Assembly: GCF_019355555.1 (NCBI RefSeq)
Contig: NZ_CP072141.1
Span: 3,466,001 to 3,530,000, forward strand
DNA from: Rhizobium sp. L51/94
GTDB taxonomy: Bacteria; Pseudomonadota; Alphaproteobacteria; Rhizobiales; Rhizobiaceae
Reading direction: 5' to 3'
Length of the DNA: 64,000 nt
The position numbers and the translations under genes are program-made. Shown here in pieces: positions 24,235-34,191 of the stretch (position 1 is the first letter of the stretch; each line of letters opens with the position of its first letter). The notes under the pieces were generated by a model. It was not told the DNA's origin. It did not search any database and saw only the letters and a program-made list of their open reading frames with translations.

Positions 24235-26613
24235 TTACTGGCCGCTGGGACCGGCGATGGCAGCCCATTCGCCAATAACCTTGTTGAAGGCGTCGGTGCC
24301 GGTCGTGCCCTTGTCCATGGTCAAGAGGGCGCGACGGCCGTTGCGGTAGGTGATCGGGATGTCGATCCAGTTGCGGTTGCGCAGCAGGTCCAGGTTGGTC
24401 TTGCGAGCATCCGGGAAGTCGTTCAGCGCCACCATGTGGAAATCGTCGGTGATCTTGGCCGGCACGCCGATCAGCGGATCGCCACGATCCTGCTCGGTCG
24501 CCTTCATCGCCACGCGCTGGACGCTGTCGATGGCACCGCCTTCGAAATTCGGCGGCAGCGAGAATACCAGTTCGATCAGATGGCTCGCCGGTAGCGACGG
24601 GTCGCTGTTGCGCTTGAACGTCACCAGCGCGGTCATGCCACGTTCGGGCACGTTGATGCTGCCCTGGACAGTCGGAGATGGCTTGCCATCGTCGCCCTTG
24701 TCCTCATGGACGCTCCAAGTCACCGTACCCTCGATCGCGGTCGGTGACGTCTGGCCAAGACGTTCTTCGTACAGGAACATCTTCTCACCCGTGCCGACAG
24801 TCGCCGTCTGCGTCGCTGCCGGCGGCGTAGCCGACGGAACCATCGCGGTCGGCTGTGCAGGGGCCGGGGCCGGTGCAGCAGCTGTCGGCGCAGGCGTCGG
24901 AGCCTGTGCCGGCGGCGCGGATGCGGGAGCCGGTACGGATGGATTGGCAACAGCCGCAGCGGGTGGCGGCGTCGCGGCTGCGACATTCTGCTGGGCGATG
25001 GACTTGCCCTCGGCAGCGACCGGTCCACCTGGGACAGGAGGCACGCCTGCATCCACCTCGCTGCCATCCGCCATCAGGCGCTGGGTAAATTTGCTGTTGA
25101 CGGTGTTGCCGTCGTCAACCGGTGGAGTTTCCGGCGTCGTCGGCTTCGTGGCGACAGGCGTGGTTGCTGCCGGTGTTGCGGTCTTGTCTGCGACCGTTGC
25201 ATTTTTCGGTGCGGAACTCACCAGTCCGGCGACCATCTCGTTGAGCGCGGTGCGGTTCATCCAGGCGGCATAACCACCGCCGGCGACAACAGCGACACCA
25301 GCCAGAGTAAGGAGAATACCTGCGACGCCAAAGCGGCGGCGCTTCGGCTCCATGCGGTAGCTCTTGCCCTGAAGCCCGGCGACACTGACCTGCCCCAGAT
25401 CCGACGGTACCGAATCGCTGAAATCGGTCTCGGCGGCGAATTTCTCGTAGCCGGAAAGCTCCTTGATCTCGTTCCAGCCGTCCGACTGCCCGGATTGAGC
25501 GGCAGGTTTGGCCGCATTGCCGTGAACATCGGCAAACAGGTCGACATCGTCAAAATCACCGGCAGGCGTCGGCGGGGCCTGCTTGACAGGAGCAGCCTCT
25601 GCAACGGGAGCGGATTTTACCGGCGGCAGATCGTCGAATGTTGCAGCTTCCCAGGCGACGTGTTCGGCGGCATCCGGCATGCGGGCGGAGGGATGTTCTT
25701 CAGCCGCAAAGCCGACATCCGGCGGATAGTGAACGGGAATAGCCGTTGGTGCCGGCTGTCCGCCCGGAGCCGGCGCTCGCCACTCATTGTGCGCCGTGCC
25801 AGCGTCCTCTGGTTCCGGGGTTGCGGTTTTCGCCCAGACGTCGTCGAAATGGCCGGCATTGTCCGAATGAGCGGGATCGCTATGGGTCTCGGTGATGCCG
25901 TAGCCGGCGTGGTCGGCTGCATCCAGATCCGGCGCCGGCTCGTGGACCTCGCGTGGAACCTCGTCGACGGAAGAGGAGTGATATGCCTCCGGCTCCGGCT
26001 GCCATTCGGCATGCACGGGCTCAACTGCAACCGGCTCGACCTGCTCACGATAGCGCTCGTGCTCGGGCGCTTCGTAAACGGCCTCCAGCGCTTCCAGAGG
26101 CTGCGGTTCCCTGTCCGCCTGCCAGTCATCTTCGGCGCGCCAATTATCGTCGACGGTCGGAGAGGTGTCAGTATGTGCACTCTCTTCAACGTGGTGCACC
26201 TCGGCAGGCGCCACGGGCGCGGGTTCCTCGATATGTGCAGGCTCTTCTTCTGACGCTGCTGCCGGCTCTGGCTGCACCACCTGCTCTGGCTCCGGCTCTG
26301 GAACATGCTGCACCACCGGTTCCGGCTGCTGATACTCCTCGGCCGGCTGGGCGTGGAACTCCTCCGCAGCGGCTTCCTCTGCGATTGCAGGCGGCACTCC
26401 GGCTTCGGCATGCTCGGCCTCGACGTCGCGAATAGCGGCTTCGAGCTTCTCGAGCTGGCGCTGCAGCATCGTCTCCGGCGGTCGCGGCTTCATGCTTTCC
26501 AGCTGGCGCTGTACGGCACCGCGAGCGCGGGCATAAACTTTCACCCGCATTTCGGGTGTATTGTCGGACAAGCCATCTACGGCACGTCGGATGACTGCTA
26601 CAAAATCCGCCAT
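24235..26613 (-). CDS. Large membrane-anchored protein with long acidic Pro/Glu-rich region
   Basis: 792 residues in four parts. Residues 1-70 are helical (MADFVAVIRRAVDGL...), with a conserved look. Residues 75-425 are low-complexity, rich in Glu, Pro, Ala and His. Basic residues (PKRRRF) lead to one transmembrane segment at about 429-451. An Ala/Pro/Thr linker (about 470-625) is followed by a globular C-terminal domain of about 165 residues (FLYEERLGQTSP... to the end), presumably periplasmic. Such proteins are found upstream of rpoH in rhizobia and carry no known function. It reads in the same direction as purA, 60 bases after its stop. Repetitive composition makes homology searches with the middle part unreliable. 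Confidence 0.78.
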   Translation of the reverse strand: MADFVAVIRRAVDGLSDNTPEMRVKVYARARGAVQRQLESMKPRPPETMLQRQLEKLEAAIRDVEAEHAEAGVPPAIAEEAAAEEFHAQPAEEYQQPEPVVQHVPEPEPEQVVQPEPAAASEEEPAHIEEPAPVAPAEVHHVEESAHTDTSPTVDDNWRAEDDWQADREPQPLEALEAVYEAPEHERYREQVEPVAVEPVHAEWQPEPEAYHSSSVDEVPREVHEPAPDLDAADHAGYGITETHSDPAHSDNAGHFDDVWAKTATPEPEDAGTAHNEWRAPAPGGQPAPTAIPVHYPPDVGFAAEEHPSARMPDAAEHVAWEAATFDDLPPVKSAPVAEAAPVKQAPPTPAGDFDDVDLFADVHGNAAKPAAQSGQSDGWNEIKELSGYEKFAAETDFSDSVPSDLGQVSVAGLQGKSYRMEPKRRRFGVAGILLTLAGVAVVAGGGYAAWMNRTALNEMVAGLVSSAPKNATVADKTATPAATTPVATKPTTPETPPVDDGNTVNSKFTQRLMADGSEVDAGVPPVPGGPVAAEGKSIAQQNVAAATPPPAAAVANPSVPAPASAPPAQAPTPAPTAAAPAPAPAQPTAMVPSATPPAATQTATVGTGEKMFLYEERLGQTSPTAIEGTVTWSVHEDKGDDGKPSPTVQGSINVPERGMTALVTFKRNSDPSLPASHLIELVFSLPPNFEGGAIDSVQRVAMKATEQDRGDPLIGVPAKITDDFHMVALNDFPDARKTNLDLLRNRNWIDIPITYRNGRRALLTMDKGTTGTDAFNKVIGEWAAIAGPSGQ

Positions 26614-26673
26614 CAGTACTTTCTCGTGATGTCCAGCAGTAAGGCCGAACAGCGTTTTATCGTTGGCGCGACA

Positions 26674-27972
<1,299 letters not shown>

Positions 27973-28202
27973 TTGTCTCTTCCTGCTTCCTGCGCAAAGA
28001 TGCGCCTTGCCCAAACCCGCGCATCTATAAAGCGTTGCTTTTCGGAAAGCGACCCCGTTGTCGGCGGAGATCGCGCTTTTGCAGGGCAAATCAAGCGGAA
28101 CGACAACAGCCGGCTAGACACTTCGCCCTGTCGTCAGCCACTGAGGGGGTGACGGGGCCGGCGGAACTCGGAAACAGGGCTTGGAGCCTGGCACGGTCCC
28201 GG

Positions 28203-28895
28203 TCACGCAACCTTGCGAAACGGACCAGCCTGCGACGTCTGCAGCCCCAGCGCATGCAGCATTTCGGCAAGCTTCACGGCCGCAGCCACGCCGTCGATCA
28301 CGGGCACGCCGTGTTCGAGGCTAAGCTGCAGGGCAAGATCCGCCATGCCGGCGCAACCGAGGACGATGGCATCGGCATCGTCCTTCACCAATGCGGTTGC
28401 AATCTCGAGCGAGATGGTGCGACAGGCATCGGAGCCTTCACGCTCGAGTTCCAGCACCGGTACTTCTGAAGCCCTCACCCGGGCACATCGGAGACTGAAA
28501 CCGTAGGCACGAACATTGTCCTCGATGACAGGCACCGACACGGACAGGGTCGTGACGACGCTAAATCTCGACGCAACCAGCGTGGCTGCATGAAAGGCCG
28601 CCTCCCCGATGCCGATCACCGGCCGCGCGGTTCGCCTGCGCGCCTCGTAGAGCCCGGTATCGTCGAAGCAGGCGATGATGACGGCGTCGAAATCCTCGAC
28701 ATTGGACCGCTCGATTTCATACAGCAGCCCAGGCAAGGCCGCCTCGCCGTCCTCGGGTCCCTGAATGCTGACGGGGCCGATGACGGGATTGCGGGCAACG
28801 ACTTCCGTCCCCGGGCTTGCAACCGCCCGCGCCGCGATGCCGATCTTGTCCGTCATCGACGCCGTCGTGTTGGGGTTTATCACCAGGATCCGCAT
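28203..28895 (-). CDS. Aspartate/glutamate/hydantoin racemase family protein
   Basis: 230 residues. Two catalytic cysteines characteristic of the family are visible, Cys76 (VIIACFDDTGLY) and Cys181 (IVLGCAGM), with the N-terminal MRILVINPNTTASMT typical of the HyuE/hydantoin racemase group. Family members invert the chiral centre of 5-substituted hydantoins or related compounds by a two-base mechanism. It is the last gene of the ABC transporter operon (4-base gap from the permease), so the transported compound is probably its substrate or a precursor. Substrate not determined. Confidence 0.83.
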   Translation of the reverse strand: MRILVINPNTTASMTDKIGIAARAVASPGTEVVARNPVIGPVSIQGPEDGEAALPGLLYEIERSNVEDFDAVIIACFDDTGLYEARRRTARPVIGIGEAAFHAATLVASRFSVVTTLSVSVPVIEDNVRAYGFSLRCARVRASEVPVLELEREGSDACRTISLEIATALVKDDADAIVLGCAGMADLALQLSLEHGVPVIDGVAAAVKLAEMLHALGLQTSQAGPFRKVA

Positions 28896-28899
28896 GCGC

Positions 28900-29742
28900 T
28901 CAGACCCCCTTGCCGGCATCCGAACCCACGGCAGCGCGCCGCCGGCTGACATACATGCCGATGCCGACGCAGGAGAGGATGATGGTGAAGGAGAACAGCG
29001 TCGTCACCGTGCCGAGCGCATAAAGAACCGGCGTGGTGACATTGGTGGTCATCCCATAGATCTCCAGCGGCAGCGTATTGAACGAGCCCGACGTCATCAG
29101 CGTCCGGGCAAACTCGTCGTAGGAGAGCGAAAAGCCGAACAGCCCGACGCCGATCAGGCTCGGCGCGATCATCGGCAGCACGACGTGGCGAAACGTCTGC
29201 CACGAACTCGCACCGAGGTCGCGCGCAGCTTCCTCATACGATGGAGAAAAACGGTTGAAGACGGCAAACATGATCAGCACGCCGAACGGCAGCGTCCAGG
29301 TCAGGTGGGCGCCGAACGCCGAGGAATACCAGGCCGGCGCAAATCCGAGCTGCTGGAAGACGACGCCGATGCCGAGCGAGATGATAATCGACGGCACCAC
29401 GAGGCTGGCGACCGTTCCGTAGAAGACCAGCGAGGCACCACGGAACTTGCGCCGGAAGGCGAGGCCAGCCAGCAGCGACACCACGACGGTCACGACCATC
29501 ACCATAAGGCCAAGAAAGAAGGACCGCTGGAAAGCCGCACCGAAATCGCCGACCGACTGCTTTTCGAACAGGTTTGCGAACCAGTGGAACGATACGCCGT
29601 TGAGCGGAAATGTCAGGCCGCCGTCCGGTCCCTGGAAGGAGAGGATGAAGATCGCCGAAAACGGCCCGTACAGGAACAGCACGAACAGGATGAAGAAGGC
29701 GGTGAGCACGTAGAACTCGAGAGGGCGTTTGTCGGCGTTCAT
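28900..29742 (-). CDS. ABC transporter permease, PotC-like
   Basis: 280-residue inner-membrane permease with about six hydrophobic segments and the EAA loop EEAARDLGASSWQTFRHVVLPMIAPSLIG that contacts the ATPase. It belongs to the spermidine/putrescine-type (PotC) group. It starts at the ATG 29742, one base after the stop of its partner permease. Family substrates range from polyamines to opines and other small cations or amino acids, so the neighbours are the better guide to substrate. Confidence 0.88.
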   Translation of the reverse strand: MNADKRPLEFYVLTAFFILFVLFLYGPFSAIFILSFQGPDGGLTFPLNGVSFHWFANLFEKQSVGDFGAAFQRSFFLGLMVMVVTVVVSLLAGLAFRRKFRGASLVFYGTVASLVVPSIIISLGIGVVFQQLGFAPAWYSSAFGAHLTWTLPFGVLIMFAVFNRFSPSYEEAARDLGASSWQTFRHVVLPMIAPSLIGVGLFGFSLSYDEFARTLMTSGSFNTLPLEIYGMTTNVTTPVLYALGTVTTLFSFTIILSCVGIGMYVSRRRAAVGSDAGKGV

Positions 29743-29743
29743 C

Positions 29744-30643
29744 TCAAAGCTCCTTGCGGATATCGACGACGCGCAGGATGGCGGCAACCATCAGCAGCAC
29801 GAGGACCAGCAGCACCACGGCGTTGGCGGCAGCGGCCGGATATTGCAGCAGCGACATCTGGTTCTTCATCATCAGCGCCACCGAGGCACTCTGGCCGCCG
29901 GACATCACCTGCACGGTGGAGAAATCGGCCATGACTAGCGTCACCACGAAAATCGAGCCGATGGCGATGCCGGGCTTGGCGAGCGGAATCACCACGTTCC
30001 AGAGGATCTGCCAACCGGTCGCCCCGGCATCGCGGGCCGCCTCGAACAGCGAGCGATCGATGCGCATCAGCGTGTTGAAGATCGGCGTCACCATGAACAG
30101 CGTGTAGAGGTGGACCATGGCGAGCACCACGGCGAAATCGGAATAGAGCAGCCACTCGATCGGCTTTGGAATGATGCCGGCACTGATCAGCGCCGAATTG
30201 ATCAGCCCGTTTCGCCCGAGCACCGGGATCCAGGAGATCATGCGGATGATGTTGGACGTCAGGAACGGTACCGTGCAGATGAGAAACAGCACCATCTGCG
30301 TCGACGGCTTGCGGATGTGGAAGGCGAGGTAATAGGCAACCCAGAACCCGATGAACAGGGTGATCGCCCAGACGATCAGCATGAATTCTATGGTGTGGAG
30401 ATAGGTCTTCCAGGTGACCCACGACTCGAGGCTGTCCGAATAGTTGGTGAGCAACATCGCCGGATAGATGCCGGCAAAATCATAGTCCCAGAAACTGACG
30501 ACAGCGATCATCAGGATCGGCAGGATGAAGAAGAAGCCGAGAATGACAAGCAGCGGCAGCGCCTGGAGATACGAAACGACCCCGAGCGGAACCGTCAAGT
30601 TGCGTCTTTGCGGCTTGTCGAGCTGTGTCGTTGCTGATGCCAT
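29744..30643 (-). CDS. ABC transporter permease, PotB-like
   Basis: 299 residues, with a hydrophobic first segment at about 25-48 (LQALPLLVILGFFFILPILMI) and the EAA loop FEAARDAGATGWQILWNVVIPLAKPGIAIG. It is the second channel subunit. The ATG at 30643 gives a normal N-terminus; the frame is open to 30778, but that stretch is the palindromic repeat element and not part of the gene. The 158 bases between this gene and the binding-protein gene are filled mostly by that repeat. Confidence 0.88.
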   Translation of the reverse strand: MASATTQLDKPQRRNLTVPLGVVSYLQALPLLVILGFFFILPILMIAVVSFWDYDFAGIYPAMLLTNYSDSLESWVTWKTYLHTIEFMLIVWAITLFIGFWVAYYLAFHIRKPSTQMVLFLICTVPFLTSNIIRMISWIPVLGRNGLINSALISAGIIPKPIEWLLYSDFAVVLAMVHLYTLFMVTPIFNTLMRIDRSLFEAARDAGATGWQILWNVVIPLAKPGIAIGSIFVVTLVMADFSTVQVMSGGQSASVALMMKNQMSLLQYPAAAANAVVLLVLVLLMVAAILRVVDIRKEL

Positions 30644-30668
30644 TCTACGGTATCTCCGATTTTTCCTG

Positions 30669-30790
30669 ATCTCCCCCCTTGTGGGGAAGATGTCGGCAGA
30701 GCCGACAGAGGGGGGATGGCCGCAGATCTGGAGTTTGCCGCACCGCCCCCCTTTGTCACTTCGTGACATCTCCCCCACAAGGAGGGAGAT
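30669..30790. repeat. Palindromic intergenic repeat element (RIME-like)
   Basis: A 122-base element bounded by inverted arms ATCTCCCCCCTTGTGGGG (30669-30686) and its complement with one mismatch (30773-30790). It contains two inner hairpins: TGTCGGC-AGA-GCCGACA (30691-30707) and TGTCAC-TTC-GTGACA (30754-30768). This layout matches rhizobial RIME-type mosaic elements as I know them. It lies between the binding-protein gene and the permease genes of one operon, where it could slow RNA decay or reduce downstream expression. Confidence 0.75.
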
Positions 30791-30801
30791 GAAAAGGTGC
30801 C

Positions 30802-32100
30802 TTAGGCAGCGATGAATTCGTTCCAGCGCTTTACCATGTAGCGGTCCTCGTCCATGACCGAGTTCCAGCAGGCGACGTGGCCCATGCGCTCTTCGAACGA
30901 GCCGCCGTCGCGGACTGCTCCGGCCTTCTCCATGACCTTGCCTTCAGGCGACATGATATCGCCCTGTGCCGGCTTGCCCTCGATCCAGTAGCCCCACTCG
31001 TCGGCCGTCATGAAGTTCTTGGCGGTGTCCATGCAGGCAGAGTAATAGCCCTGGCGGTTGAGGTAGCCGCCGACCCAGCCGGACGTGTACCAGTTGATGT
31101 ACTCGTAGGCCGCGTCGAGTTCGGCGCCCTTCAGGTGCTTGGCAAGGCCGAGACCGCCGCCCCACGAACGATAGCCTTCCTTCAGTGGCTGGAACTTGCA
31201 GGCGATGCCCTTGGAGCGGACGGCGGCAACGGCCGGCGACCACATGGACTGGATGACGACTTCGCCCGATGCCATCAGGTTGACGCTCTCGTCGAAGGAC
31301 TTCCAGAAGGCGCGGAACTGGCCGGCCTGCTTGGTCTTGATCAGGAAGTCGATCGTTTTGTCGATCTCCGCCTTGGTCATGTTGCCCTTGTCGGCATATT
31401 TCAGCTGACCGGAGGCTTCCATGATCATGGCAGCGTCCATGATGCCGATCGACGGAATGTTGAGGATCGCCGTCTTGCCCTTGAAGGCAGGGTCGAGGAT
31501 GTCGGCCCAGGAGGTGATGTCGCGACCGACGAGGTCCGGCCGGATGCCTAGCGTGTCGGCGTTGTAGATGGTCGGGACCATCGTCATCCATTCGGTCGGT
31601 GTCTTCGAGAACTTCTTGGAGTCCGGGCCGTCGACGAAGCCGACCGTGTGCGGCGCGGTACCCTGTGCGATGACGCTGTCGGGCTTCAGCTTGCCGGTGA
31701 TGAACAGCGGCACGATCTTGTCGAAGTATTTGAGCTTCTTGGTGTTCATCGGCTGCATCACGCCGGCCGGGTAGACCTTCTTGGCGATCCAGTATTCGAT
31801 GTCGGCGATGTCGTAGGAGTTCGGCTGTGTGACGGCGCGCTGGGCGGCAGCGTCCGAATCCGTTGCCGTCATCTGCAGCGTGATGCCGAGGTCGGCTTTG
31901 CACTTGTCGGCGATGGCATTGAGGTTCGATACGCCGGTGCCGAACTGGCGCAGCGTGATCGGGTTCTGAGCCCATATGGTCGGGAAGCCGGTGACGAGGC
32001 CGGAGCCGACGACGGCGCCGAGCCCGGCAGCGCAGGTCTTCAGGAGATTACGGCGGGAAATACCCTTGGCCGGCTTGGTAGACTTTGTGTCCTTGGTCAT
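30802..32100 (-). CDS. ABC transporter periplasmic binding protein (PotD-like, Tat-exported)
   Basis: 432 residues. A twin-arginine signal SRRNLLK (15-21) is followed by a hydrophobic core and a probable cleavage after WAQ near 45. The mature part is a type 2 extracellular solute-binding fold of the spermidine/putrescine group. It captures the substrate for the permeases encoded downstream. Tat export suggests folding in the cytoplasm before export. The ligand cannot be read from sequence; polyamine-specific aromatic/acidic residues were not verified. Confidence 0.87.
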   Translation of the reverse strand: MTKDTKSTKPAKGISRRNLLKTCAAGLGAVVGSGLVTGFPTIWAQNPITLRQFGTGVSNLNAIADKCKADLGITLQMTATDSDAAAQRAVTQPNSYDIADIEYWIAKKVYPAGVMQPMNTKKLKYFDKIVPLFITGKLKPDSVIAQGTAPHTVGFVDGPDSKKFSKTPTEWMTMVPTIYNADTLGIRPDLVGRDITSWADILDPAFKGKTAILNIPSIGIMDAAMIMEASGQLKYADKGNMTKAEIDKTIDFLIKTKQAGQFRAFWKSFDESVNLMASGEVVIQSMWSPAVAAVRSKGIACKFQPLKEGYRSWGGGLGLAKHLKGAELDAAYEYINWYTSGWVGGYLNRQGYYSACMDTAKNFMTADEWGYWIEGKPAQGDIMSPEGKVMEKAGAVRDGGSFEERMGHVACWNSVMDEDRYMVKRWNEFIAA

Positions 32101-32129
32101 GCTCAGTTCCCCTTCAGGTGGTTGATGGA

Positions 32130-33206
32130 TCAGCCGCGGCCGAGGAGGACTGCGTCCTCCAGGGCCCAGCTCAGTGACAGTGCATCGCCGACCGAAACCG
32201 GCTTGGCGAAATAATCGGTGTCGCGAATGATCGCCGTGAAGTCCTCGCTACCGGCGCCGATGACGGTGATTTTCACGGTGGCGCCGCGATATTCGACGTT
32301 GGAAACGATGCCGTTGAAGCCGAGGCCCTTCTGCGATGGCTCGGCGAGGCGAACCCGGTCTGTGCGGATACCGATATCCACGGGCGCGCCGACTTCCGTC
32401 TGGCCGCGAACGGAAAATGTCTGGCCCTCAGGCGCTTCCAGCGTCACGACCCCGTCCTGGCTGTGGGTCGCGCGACCGGAGAGAACATTGTGATCGCCCA
32501 TGAAACGGGCGACGAAGGCGGTGGCAGGCCGCTCGAAGACCTCGCGCGCAGAGGCTGCCTGCTCGATGCGGCCGTTGTTCATCACCACGATCAGGTCCGA
32601 CAACGCCATCGCCTCTTCCTGGCTATGGGTGACGTGAACGAAGGTGATGCTCAGCGTCTTCTGCAGCTTTTTCAACTCGGCACGCATGCGAATTTTCAGG
32701 AACGGATCGAGCGCCGACAGCGGCTCGTCGAGCAGCAGCGCTTCCGGATCGGTGATCAGAGCGCGAGCCAGCGCCACGCGTTGCTGCTGGCCGCCGGAGA
32801 GTTGTGCCGGACGCCGGGTGGCATAGGGCTCCATCTGCATCAGCGTCAGCATTTCGAGCGCCTTGGCCTGGCGCGCCTGCTTGTCGACGCCCTTCATCTT
32901 CAGGCTGAAGGCGACGTTGTCGATGAGATCGAGATGCGGAAACAGCGCGTAGCTCTGGAACATCATCGCCGTCCCGCGCTCCGCCGGACGGGCGTGGGTG
33001 ATCTGGCTTTCGGAAAGAACGACATCGCCGCCGGAGACACTTTCATGGCCGGCCGCCATGCGAAGCGTCGAAGACTTGCCGCAGCCGGACGGGCCCAGCA
33101 AGCAGCAATAGGTGCCGGCCGGCACTTTCAGATCGATCGCGTCGACGGCAACCGTGCCACCGTAACGCTTGGTCAGCCTGATAAGTTCTAGATCGCCCTT
33201 AGCCAT
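32130..33206 (-). CDS. ABC transporter ATP-binding protein (PotA-like)
   Basis: 358 residues: nucleotide-binding domain with Walker A GPSGCGKSS (38-46), signature LSGGQQQR (136-143) and Walker B LLLDEP (157-162), plus a C-terminal TOBE domain (about 270-350). It is the first gene of the transporter operon, with order ATPase, binding protein, permease, permease, racemase. GAGGGG precedes the ATG. The divergent GntR regulator 260 bases away probably controls it. Confidence 0.9.
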   Translation of the reverse strand: MAKGDLELIRLTKRYGGTVAVDAIDLKVPAGTYCCLLGPSGCGKSSTLRMAAGHESVSGGDVVLSESQITHARPAERGTAMMFQSYALFPHLDLIDNVAFSLKMKGVDKQARQAKALEMLTLMQMEPYATRRPAQLSGGQQQRVALARALITDPEALLLDEPLSALDPFLKIRMRAELKKLQKTLSITFVHVTHSQEEAMALSDLIVVMNNGRIEQAASAREVFERPATAFVARFMGDHNVLSGRATHSQDGVVTLEAPEGQTFSVRGQTEVGAPVDIGIRTDRVRLAEPSQKGLGFNGIVSNVEYRGATVKITVIGAGSEDFTAIIRDTDYFAKPVSVGDALSLSWALEDAVLLGRG

Positions 33207-33383
33207 CGGCCCCTCTTCCGCTTCTTCACAGGAAGAGGGACTGCAAGGCCCATGCCAAATCCTAAATATTGATTAACATACTGAAATCGTTGACTTCGAA
33301 GATAGGTAGCCAACCATAGCATAAAAAATATGCCCATTTATTAGATGCGGCAAATTCAGCAGATGCACACAACGTGAGCAAAT

Positions 33384-33395
33384 ATTGTATACAAA
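33384..33395. promoter_or_regulatory. Candidate GntR/FCD operator
   Basis: The perfect palindrome TTGTATACAA (33385-33394), within ATTGTATACAAA, lies between the ABC operon and its divergent GntR-family regulator. Palindromes with a TNGT/ACNA frame are typical targets of FadR-subfamily repressors. Confidence 0.55.
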
Positions 33396-33467
33396 ACTCA
33401 CGTGGTATTGGACGCAATTATCGGTTATGCTCCGGCCAAGATCAATACTCGGATTCCGGCACGCGCC

Positions 33468-34175
33468 ATGCTTGAAAAATCCATCAGGGCCAGAGCGGCG
33501 GGGCAACCGCCCGTGCAACAGTCGCCGGTTTATCTCGGCATTCGCAGCGCCATTCTCGGCCATAGCGTGGCGCCCGGAATGAAGCTGCCGGAAGACGAGT
33601 TGGCCGAGATCTACTCTGTCAGCCGCACCGTGATACGCGCAGCCCTGCAGGCACTGGCGCTCGACCATCTCGTGACACTCGAAGTCAATCGCGGCGCTTT
33701 CGTCGCCAAGCCGACACGGCTGGAGGCCCGCGAGGTTTTCGAGGCTCGCGCGCTGCTCGAGCCGAAAGTCGCCGCCATGGCTGCCGAAATCGCCAAGCCG
33801 GCCGACATCGTCCTGCTGGAGCGTCACATCGCCGAAGAACATGCGGCGGTCGCCGCCGGGCGGGACGGAGAAGCGGTCCAGCTCTCCGGCCAGTTCCACG
33901 TGGCCATCGCCGAAATTGCCAATCATTCGATCTATATCGACTTCGTCCGCAGGCTTTGCTCTCGCTCGTCGCTGATCGTCGCCCTCTACTGGCGTCGCCG
34001 CGATGCCATCTGCGAGCACCACGCTCACCATTCGCTGGTCAATGCGATCGCCAGCAACAAGCCGAAGGACGCGTCCGAGCTGATGGTCAGCCATCTCGTC
34101 GACCTGTTTTCGGGCCTCGACCTGTCAGAGCGCGAGCCCGGTTCCCGCCGCCTCGCGGAGATCCTCAAGGCTTGA
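33468..34175 (+). CDS. GntR family transcriptional regulator (FCD subfamily)
   Basis: 235 residues from the ATG at 33468. The N-terminal winged helix (about 18-85) has VAPGMKLPEDELAEIYSVSRTVIRAALQAL. The C-terminal FCD effector domain (about 92-225) has likely metal histidines in HVAIAEIANH and HHSLVNAI. A GTG at 33402 would add 22 residues; neither start has a clear ribosome site. It is divergent from the PotABCD-type operon, with a perfect palindrome between, and convergent with the amidohydrolase gene. It probably represses uptake and catabolism genes in the absence of a small acidic or ring-type ligand. Confidence 0.85.
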   Translation: MLEKSIRARAAGQPPVQQSPVYLGIRSAILGHSVAPGMKLPEDELAEIYSVSRTVIRAALQALALDHLVTLEVNRGAFVAKPTRLEAREVFEARALLEPKVAAMAAEIAKPADIVLLERHIAEEHAAVAAGRDGEAVQLSGQFHVAIAEIANHSIYIDFVRRLCSRSSLIVALYWRRRDAICEHHAHHSLVNAIASNKPKDASELMVSHLVDLFSGLDLSEREPGSRRLAEILKA

Positions 34176-34191
34176 AGGACGCTCCTTCGCT

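Noticed and set aside
28765-29934. Open frame of 389 codons on the plus strand
   Set aside because: Antisense to the racemase and permease genes; product is low-complexity and charged.
30644-30778. N-terminal extension of the PotB-like permease
   Set aside because: The extra codons are encoded by the palindromic repeat, a chance reading frame.
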